NCBI GenBank assembly: GCA_001875255.1
Contig: MJAN01000015.1
Span: 1-43,693, forward strand
Origin: Candidatus Sabulitectum silens
Lineage (GTDB): Bacteria > Fermentibacterota > Fermentibacteria > Fermentibacterales > JCC-6
Direction of reading: 5' to 3'
Length of the DNA stretch: 43,693 bases
Numbering within the stretch: the stretch's first letter is position 1; every line of letters begins with the position of its first letter. The translations under genes were made by a program, and so were the position numbers. Shown here piece by piece: positions 37,862-43,693 of the stretch. The notes below the pieces were generated by a model. The model did not search any database. It was not told where the DNA came from and saw only the letters and a list, made by a program, of their open reading frames with translations.

Positions 37862-37891
37862 GGGGGGGCGGTAATATCGCCCCCCCATTTT
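37862..37891 (+). terminator. Strong hairpin between two paralogous genes
   Basis: A 9-bp perfect stem (seven G, CG; then CG, seven C) around the loop GTAATAT, followed by ATTTT. It lies 20 bases after the stop of copy 1 and 14 bases before the start of copy 2. It could end most transcription after copy 1, or set a ratio between the two copies. The T-run is short. Confidence 0.75.
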
Positions 37892-37905
37892 GCAGGGAGG
37901 GAATA

Positions 37906-38235
37906 ATGGAATCGTTCAACATAAGTCCCGAGGAAATAGAACAGGGTAAGGCAATGGCGGGGATCTCATACTTCAGTGTGCTGGGTTTCCTGATAGCACT
38001 GCTGACCTCCAGGGAGAACCGTTACGTCATGTACCACGCCCAGCAGTCGCTTCTTCTGATCATCCTTTCCCTGATTAGGTTCATCCCCTTCACCCCGGGT
38101 TTCATCGACAGCATCATCGGACTGGCCGTTTTCGTTTTTTTCATAATCGGTCTGGTCAACGGTTTCGGAGGAAAGGTACAGCCCCTGCCCCTGGTGGGTG
38201 AAATGGCCTACGGTTTCGGTCTCTGCAAGAGATAG
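37906..38235 (+). CDS. DUF4870/Tic20-like membrane protein (copy 2)
   Basis: 109 residues, intact, with GGGAGGGA before the ATG. It is a clear paralogue of the preceding gene: NISPEEIEQGKAMAGISYF, TSRENRYVMYHAQQSLLLI and GFGGKVQPLPLVG align with copy 1 throughout. It has three hydrophobic segments and lacks the Thr/Pro tail. Tandem duplication is likely. It is followed 16 bases later by glgB. Confidence 0.82.
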   Translation: MESFNISPEEIEQGKAMAGISYFSVLGFLIALLTSRENRYVMYHAQQSLLLIILSLIRFIPFTPGFIDSIIGLAVFVFFIIGLVNGFGGKVQPLPLVGEMAYGFGLCKR

Positions 38236-38251
38236 AACGAAGGGCAGCTGA

Positions 38252-40361
38252 ATGAACATGGTGAACCTGGTCATCCAGGGCCCCTGGCGGATCCCCATTC
38301 CATACTGGGTATGCACCTTGAGGATGGCGCCCTCGCCGTGAGGGCCTACTGCCCCGGGGCGGTTTCCATGGAACTCATCCGCCATGGCGGATCCTTCGAA
38401 ATGAAGAAGCTCGATGAAAGGGGCTTTTTCATCTGGACCGCCGCAAGGGGTGAAACCTCCTTCTTCCCCTACGAGCTCCGGATCACCTATGCCGACCGCA
38501 GCAGCTGGCAGACACCTGACCCCTATTCCTTCCCGCCCCAGCTGGGGAGCTCGACCTCCATCTTTTCGGACAGGGAAAGCACCTTGAACTCCACAGAAAA
38601 ATGGGGGGCAGGCTGTGGCGGGTCGGAGATGTCTCCGGAACCCTCTTCACCGTATGGGCTCCCACCGCCCGGGCGGTTAGCGTGGTGGGTTCCTTCAACG
38701 GCTGGGACCGGAGCAGACACCCCATGAGGTCCCTGGGCTCAAGCGGCGTGTGGGAGCTTTTCATTCCCGGTGTTGGCCCGGGGGACTACTACAGGTTCAT
38801 GATAACCTCAAAGACCGGTGACCTTATCGAAAAATCGGATCCCTACGGCACCTTCTTCGAGAAAAGGCCCGGGAACTCTTCCATGGTGTCCGACCCCTTC
38901 TCATACCGGTGGGGCGACCATGACTGGATAGAGGGCAGAAGGTCGAAAAACCCCTTTCAGGAGCCCATGTCCATATATGAGCTTCACGCCCCGTCCTGGA
39001 CTAAAAAGGACACCGACTTCCGCAGCTGGGAGGATCTCTCCCGGTGGCTGATCCCCTATGTTAAGGACCAGGGTTCACCCATATAGAGCTAATGCCGGTC
39101 ATGGAGCACCCATTCGACGACTCCTGGGGCTATCAGGTTACAGGTTTCCTCGCACCCACCAGCCGCATGGGAACCCCGGTGGACTTCTGCGGCTTCGTGG
39201 ACGCCTGCCACAACGCCGGGATAGGTGTGATACTGGACTGGCCCCCGGCCCACTTCCCCGCCGACGCATGGGCCCTGGCCAGGTTCGACGGAACCTGCCT
39301 CTACGAGCATGAGGACCCAAGACAGGGCTACCACCCCGACTGGAACACCCTCATCTTCAACTACGGCAGGAACGAAGTACGGAACTTCCTGTTCGCCAGC
39401 GCTTTCCAGTGGCTGGACACCTATCATGCCGACGGGATCAGGGTGGATGCCGTTGCGTCCATGCTGTACCTCGACTACTCTCGAAAAGAGGGCGAGTGGC
39501 TTCCCAACAGCTGCGGCGGAAGGGAGAATACCCATGCGGTGGAGTTCCTCCGTGAGCTCAACCACTATGTCGGGACCCATTTCCCCGGTGTTGTGATGAT
39601 CGCCGAGGAGAGCACCGACTGGTCCGGTGTGACCAGCCGCCGGAGAACGGAGGGCTGGGCTTTCATTTCAAATGGAACATGGGATGGATGAACGACACAC
39701 TGGAGTTCTTCAGCGCCGACCCGGTCTACAGGAAGCACATGATGAACAGGATAACCTTCAGCGCTGTCTATGCCTGGAGCGAGAACTACATCCTTCCACT
39801 TTCACACGACGAAGTGGTTCATGGCAAGGGTTCACTCCTTGGAAAAATGCCCGGTGACCAGGGGCAGAAGATGGCGGGCCTCAGGCTGCTGCTTGCCTTC
39901 CAGTGGTTCTTTCCCGGAAAGCAGCTCCTTTTCATGGGCGGCGAAAGGGCTCTTCCGAAGGAGTGGAATTTCAGGGAAGCCCTGCCCGAGGGAAGTGACG
40001 AGATGAAGGGATATGTCCGGTCCCTCAACCGGTTCGCAACCTCCAACCCCTGTCTTTTCAGGAATGACAACTCACCGGAGGGCTTCAGATGGATCGATTC
40101 TCCGACACCGAGGCATCCATCGTGTCCTTCCTCCGGCTGGCCCCGGGCAATCCCCCCCTCCTCTGCGTTTTCAACATGACACCGGTGGACCGGCATGACT
40201 ACAGGATAGGTGTGCTCCGGGGGTACCTGGAAGGTTGTCTTCAACAGCGGTTTCCCCACGACTATTCAGCCCGGTCCAGGGATGTTCCAGCCCATGGTTT
40301 TCAGCAGTCCATCGCGGTAACTCTGAACTCTCTGTGCTGCTCGGTCCTCTCCCCGGTCTGA
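38252..40361 (+). CDS. glgB: 1,4-alpha-glucan branching enzyme, heavily frameshifted
   Basis: About 704 residues after repair. It creates alpha-1,6 branches in glycogen. An N-terminal CBM48-type region ([37 protein letters not shown]) is followed by the GH13 barrel. Seen there are [31 protein letters not shown] (nucleophile Asp), [12 protein letters not shown] (acid/base Glu) and [14 protein letters not shown] (third Asp). The breaks are at 38281-38284, 38597-38601, 39071-39073, 39652-39654, 40098-40099, 40219-40223 (extra G, or two missing) and near 40315. The ATG at 38252 has AAGGG upstream. The exact C-terminus is uncertain. IYELHAPSW replaces the usual YEVHLGSW. No other glycogen gene is nearby. 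Confidence 0.92.
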
Positions 40362-40373
40362 AGGAGGAGGATT

Positions 40374-40790
40374 ATGACTTCACACACGAAGCATCTGTGG
40401 TTCGAAACGAAGAACAGGGTTGAGTTCATCAACATCACACCCCGGGTGGAAGAAGAGGTCCGTTCAAGCGGTATACAGGAGGGGCTGTGCCTCGTTAACG
40501 CCATGCACATAACCGCAAGTGTGTTCATAAACGACGACGAGCCCGGGCTCCACCACGACTACCGCAGGTGGCTCGAGGAGCTGGCTCCCCACTCCCCCTC
40601 CCTCTACGAGCACAACCTGACCGGGGAGGACAACGGCGATGCTCACCACAAGCGGCAGATAATGGGCCGGGAAGTGGTGGTGGCGGTTACAGGGGGAAAA
40701 CTGGACACAGGCCCATCGGAACAGATCTTCTACGGCGAGTTCGACGGCAGAAGAAGAAAACGGGTAATGGTTAAGATCATCGGAGAGTGA
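40374..40790 (+). CDS. YjbQ/UPF0047 family protein
   Basis: 138 residues, intact, with GGAGGAGGATT before the ATG. Family features: [20 protein letters not shown], then [18 protein letters not shown], an [14 protein letters not shown] segment with conserved His for metal binding and a closing [18 protein letters not shown]. Relatives are annotated as secondary thiamine-phosphate synthases on the basis of in vitro or suppressor activity; true role unclear. The stop overlaps a GTG that could start the next gene. Confidence 0.9.
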   Translation: MTSHTKHLWFETKNRVEFINITPRVEEEVRSSGIQEGLCLVNAMHITASVFINDDEPGLHHDYRRWLEELAPHSPSLYEHNLTGEDNGDAHHKRQIMGREVVVAVTGGKLDTGPSEQIFYGEFDGRRRKRVMVKIIGE

Positions 40791-40798
40791 GGAAAGAA

Positions 40799-41516
40799 AT
40801 GAGAATGATAGTTGCGGCAGCGGGAGTGCTCCTTCTGATTGCGGGATGCACCGACGAGGGAGGGGTTCCCTCACAGTATCAGCCCTATCCCCCTTCAGTG
40901 AGCGTAACGGGTGTGGGCACCGCCACGGGAACGGCGGACATGGCGGTGATTACCTTCAGCGTGGATGTAACCGCCGAGGACCCGGGGGAAGCGGTGAACC
41001 AGGCCACGGAGCTTGCCCGGGGCAGCATGGCCGCCGCCGAGGGTGCCGGCATCGGTGAAGAAGACATCGAACCCTGGTTACACCATCTACATGGAAGAGG
41101 AATACGACTACGAGACATACGAATACACCGGACGGGAACTCTTCCACCTCACCCATTCCTTCAAGGTGAAAGTAAGGGACATCGACTCGGCAGGGGATGT
41201 TCTGGCGGCTCTGGTGGAGGGTGGAGCCACAACGGTGAACGGCATTCAGTTCACCATGAGCAACCGCGACGAACTCATGGCCGAAGCAAGGGCCATTGCC
41301 CTGGAAAATGCCCGAACCACCGCTGAACAGCTGGCGGAGGGTCTCGGCGTATCCCTGGGCTCCCCTGTGAACGTCAGCGAATGGGTGGACTACTACGGCG
41401 CCGGCGATCCCTACGGTTACGGCTACGATTCCGCCGGTTACTACGAAGCACCCCCTGTCTCCCCGGGAAACACCAGCATCACCATGAACGTTTCCGTATC
41501 CTACCTGATAGACTGA
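40799..41516 (+). CDS. SIMPL-domain (DUF541) lipoprotein, frameshifted
   Basis: About 238 residues. The ATG at 40799 follows AGGAAAG; a GTG at 40787 is less likely. MRMIVAAAGVLLLIAGC is a lipoprotein signal with LIAGC as lipobox. The mature part opens SVSVTGVGTATGTADMAVI, as in SIMPL proteins, and ends ITMNVSVSYLID. The repair near 41072 requires removing one base or adding two. A Tyr/Gly-rich insert (YYGAGDPYGYGYDSAGYY) near the end is unusual for the family. Role unknown; SIMPL proteins are periplasmic or membrane-bound. Confidence 0.8.
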
Positions 41517-41521
41517 ATTTG

Positions 41522-41837
41522 ATGGTTCTCTTCCTTCTTCTGGCGGGGTTTTACACCGTTGAAACCCCGCGGCGGACACCGATTCCGCCATAGCACTCCT
41601 CACCCGGCTGATCACCGAGGCGGAACCGGAGGGGCTGGGAATGTTCTTCGCGGAGATAGGGCTTGAGGCCTCCCCGGACGAGGTCCATCTCTGGGCACCC
41701 GGTGATTTCCACCAGCTGATAACGGACTTCACCGGGGCCGACGACTCCTCCACCGGCGATTCCCTTCTACCCCGCCTGGAAGAGCTTCCCCTGAACCTTC
41801 TTCTGGAAAACCTTCGGAGGCCGCAGAATATGAATGA
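41522..41837 (+). CDS. Small exported protein of unknown function, frameshifted
   Basis: About 105 residues after adding one C at 41565-41568 and one A near 41807. MVLFLLLAGFYTVETPA is a short signal peptide. The mature part includes AIALLTRLITEAEPEGLG and DEVHLWAPGDFHQLITDF, then an acidic GADDSSTGDSLLPRLEE, and ends in EAAEYE. It starts six bases after the SIMPL gene and ends eight bases into the HAD gene, so it is coupled to both. I do not recognise it. It reads on in-frame into the HAD gene without the second repair, so a fusion cannot be excluded. Confidence 0.5.
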
Positions 41838-42492
41838 CCTGATATTTTTCGACATAAATGGAACACTGATAAAGAGGGATGAAAGAACGGACATACCATA
41901 TTCCAACGCGGTGAACGCCCTGCTCGGGGTCTCAAGGGCCATGGAGGGAGTGGACACCTCCGCCCGTTCAGACAGGGATGTTCTCATCGAGGTTCTGGAG
42001 AGGCATGGCCAGAAGTACAGCCCAAAGAAGTGGGACGAGTTCATGGAACTGTACGCTGAAGAGCTGACTGTCTTTGCAAAAACAGATGTCTGGAGAGCCA
42101 GCGCAGATGCGGTTCCATTCGTTCGCGCACTTCGTTCCAGGGGGTGGCCCATGGCCCTTATCACCGGCGAACTCTCCCTGGGGGCCCGCTGCAAGCTGGA
42201 GAAGATAGGCCTGTGGAACTGCTTCCTCACCGGGGGCTACGGCGAGGACGGACTGAAAAGGTTCGATATAGCCGACACCGCCCTCAGAAGGGCAAGGGAA
42301 ATCACTGGAAGGGAATTCGATACCCTGTATGTAATCGGTGACACCGTCCTCGACATTGAAACAGCCGCCCACCTGGGCGCCGTGAGCATAGCCGTCACAA
42401 CGGGTTCACATTCCCGCGAAAGGCTTCTGGCATCAAATCCCGATCACTGTGTGGACCGTTTCAGTGAACTGGAGAACCTCTTCCTTCCTTAG
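41830..42492 (+). CDS. HAD-superfamily hydrolase with DxN motif I
   Basis: 220 residues, intact, starting at an ATG with GGAGG upstream. HAD motifs: I is FFDINGTLIKRD, II is ALITGELSLG, III a Lys in EDGLKRFDI and IV is YVIGDTVLDIETA. A helical cap of about 90 residues lies between I and II, giving a phosphoglycolate-phosphatase-like layout. Motif I has Asn where the second Asp, the general acid/base, normally stands (DxDGT becomes DINGT). The nucleophile Asp is retained. Substrate unknown. Confidence 0.85.
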   Translation: MNDLIFFDINGTLIKRDERTDIPYSNAVNALLGVSRAMEGVDTSARSDRDVLIEVLERHGQKYSPKKWDEFMELYAEELTVFAKTDVWRASADAVPFVRALRSRGWPMALITGELSLGARCKLEKIGLWNCFLTGGYGEDGLKRFDIADTALRRAREITGREFDTLYVIGDTVLDIETAAHLGAVSIAVTTGSHSRERLLASNPDHCVDRFSELENLFLP

Positions 42493-42531
42493 ACCCCTTG
42501 AAAAAACCTTCCCGTGTCGGTAGCTCAACAT

Positions 42532-43693
42532 ATGGAAGCTCTATTTCTCGTCCTTGCAGCACTGAACGGCCTGGCGGTCATTTCCGAGGTCTGTGCCAAC
42601 CCCCCGTGGACACCTGCGGCGAGTTCGTGGAGATCTGGAACAACTCCCCGGACACTCTGAATGTCCTGGGCTTCACCATAACCGACGGCGATGCCCTCGA
42701 CGGTTTGTTCGGCTGGTCCGGGGTATTCCCCCAGGGGGATGTCATAACCGAGACCACCCTCATCCCGCCATGGGGCTACGCCGTCCTCCTCGAGGAAGAC
42801 TACCCCGGGGATCCCTGGCTTACCTTCCAGCCGGGAACGGTGATCCTCACCACCTCCGACCACGCCATATGCAACGGCCTGGCGGCGTCCTCCGATCCCC
42901 TCACCCTGTTCGACTCATCCGGCACTTCCCCCGCCAGCGTTCTTTCCACCTTCGGCACACCGTTAAACGGGGAGAACTGGCAGCAGCGCGACGATAACGG
43001 CCAGGATTCCATCCCCTTCGATCCGGGTACAGGCCTCACCCTCTTCAGGTATCCCCAGAACATGCCAGACTGCGAGATGGCCTGGTTCGCCGGGGAACCA
43101 ACACCGGGGGGCCACCGGATGCCCCCCTGACACATTCTTGATAACCACCGATTCCCTGTTTCTAAGCAACCCCGACCCCGACCCCGGAACAGGGTCTGGC
43201 TCACCGCCACGGTCTCCTGCTGGGGAACGGTGACGCCCTCGGGCAGCATTTGCCTTTTCATCGACGCCAACGGAGACTCAACGGCGCAAGCCTCGGAACT
43301 GCTCCTGTCCATTCCCGCCGAGGGTCTTGCCCCGGGAACCACCGACACCCTTTCGGTCTTCTTCACCGCCCCCCCGCAGTGGTACCCGGCGGTATGTGAA
43401 ACCCCCACCGGCGAAACCCGGCTCCATTTCACCACCGGGGGCGGTGTCAATCCCCGAATAACCGAAGTAATGGCCAACCCGGTCATCGAAACCGAAGAAG
43501 AGTTCATCGAGGTGTTCTACCCCGGCCCGGGGTCTTCCCCCTCACCGGCTGTCACTTCACCGACGGCGACGCCACCGACGACATCCTGCACCATTCCGGA
43601 AGCGAATACATTTCCCCGGGGCAGGCCGCCCTCATCATCGACCTGACTACCAGGGAACCCTCTCCATCCCGGAGAACACTCCCCTCTCGTCCC
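42532..43693 (+). CDS. Secreted lamin-tail-domain protein, frameshifted and cut by the right edge
   Basis: The start is ATG at 42532, with signal peptide MEALFLVLAALNGLA. Two lamin-tail-domain-like units are visible. The first starts ISEVCANP, then GEFVEIWNNSPDTLNVLGF and TDGDALDGLFGWSG; the second starts ITEVMANPVIETEEEFIEVF and has TDGDATDDILHHSG. Between them is a strand-rich linker with SGSICLFIDANGDSTAQAS. Breaks are at the C6 run 42600-42605, near 43120 (two bases), near 43195 and near 43532. LTD units in exported bacterial proteins often accompany nucleases or adhesins; no catalytic domain is seen before the window ends. Confidence 0.78.

Noticed and set aside
40956..42230. A 424-codon minus-strand frame opposite the SIMPL and HAD genes
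   Set aside because: It is Arg/Ser-rich with no domain, spans several real plus-strand genes and has no ribosome-binding site.
1..43693. CRISPR arrays, insertion sequences, prophage genes, rRNA
   Set aside because: I saw no regularly spaced direct repeats, transposase motifs, phage structural genes or rRNA segments.

Overview
The window reads as a contig from an uncultured, moderately GC-rich Gram-negative bacterium of the Fibrobacterota-Chlorobi-Bacteroidota (FCB) side of the tree. A Fermentibacterota-like (Hyd24-12 / Aegiribacteria) member is my best guess, but this is inference. The support is a PorV-type outer-membrane protein, an M1 peptidase ending in a type IX-secretion-like sorting tail, secreted lamin-tail-domain proteins, many small secreted beta-proteins, and a giant fused 2-hydroxyacyl-CoA dehydratase activase. 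There is no phage, insertion sequence, CRISPR array or rRNA; there is one tRNA.

The dominant technical feature is about 50 frameshifts. Nearly all are repaired by adding one base, usually inside a short homopolymer, and they break genes the cell cannot live without (fusA, miaB, xseA). I treat them as base-call errors and report each split gene once over its full span, naming the break points.

Layout, left to right. 1-486: a partial unknown gene and non-coding or decayed sequence. 485-6416 (minus): a lipoprotein, the ~1376-residue activase/DUF2229 protein and an M18 aminopeptidase. 6461-11386 (plus): two alkaline-phosphatase-superfamily enzymes, a membrane protein with Oxa1-like layout and a small ribbon-helix-helix-like protein, mostly joined by ATGA/GTGA overlaps. 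11458-14647 (plus): five overlapping genes for an ABC ATPase, its permease, a histidine-rich anchored protein, a helical-repeat protein and a cyclic-nucleotide-binding protein. 14644-17127 (minus): a small secreted protein and Tex. 17239-19318 (plus): elongation factor G. 19322-23302 (minus): a tight smpB-amidase-membrane protein-rph-rdgB-smr operon. 23342-23504: tRNA-Leu(CAG) with its own promoter and terminator. 23534-28162: an Eis-like acetyltransferase, RmlC-like epimerase, endonuclease III, a two-repeat secreted protein, a radical SAM/SPASM protein and a tiny gene with an in-frame TAA. 28171-31620 (minus): M1 peptidase and a uridine-kinase-like protein. 32064-33899 (plus): a secreted protein, xseA and xseB. 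33880-37208 (minus): PilZ, PorV-like protein, dolichol-kinase-like protein and miaB. 37466-43693 (plus): two DUF4870-like membrane proteins around a terminator, glgB, a YjbQ-family protein, a SIMPL lipoprotein, an unknown, a HAD phosphatase and a lamin-tail-domain protein cut by the window edge.

Most genes are housekeeping: translation (fusA, smpB, miaB, tRNA-Leu), RNA processing (rph, tex), DNA repair (nth, xseAB, smr), nucleotide-pool cleaning (rdgB) and cell wall (amidase). The least explained parts are the phosphatase-superfamily module at 6461-11386 and the ABC/His-rich/cNMP module at 11458-14647.
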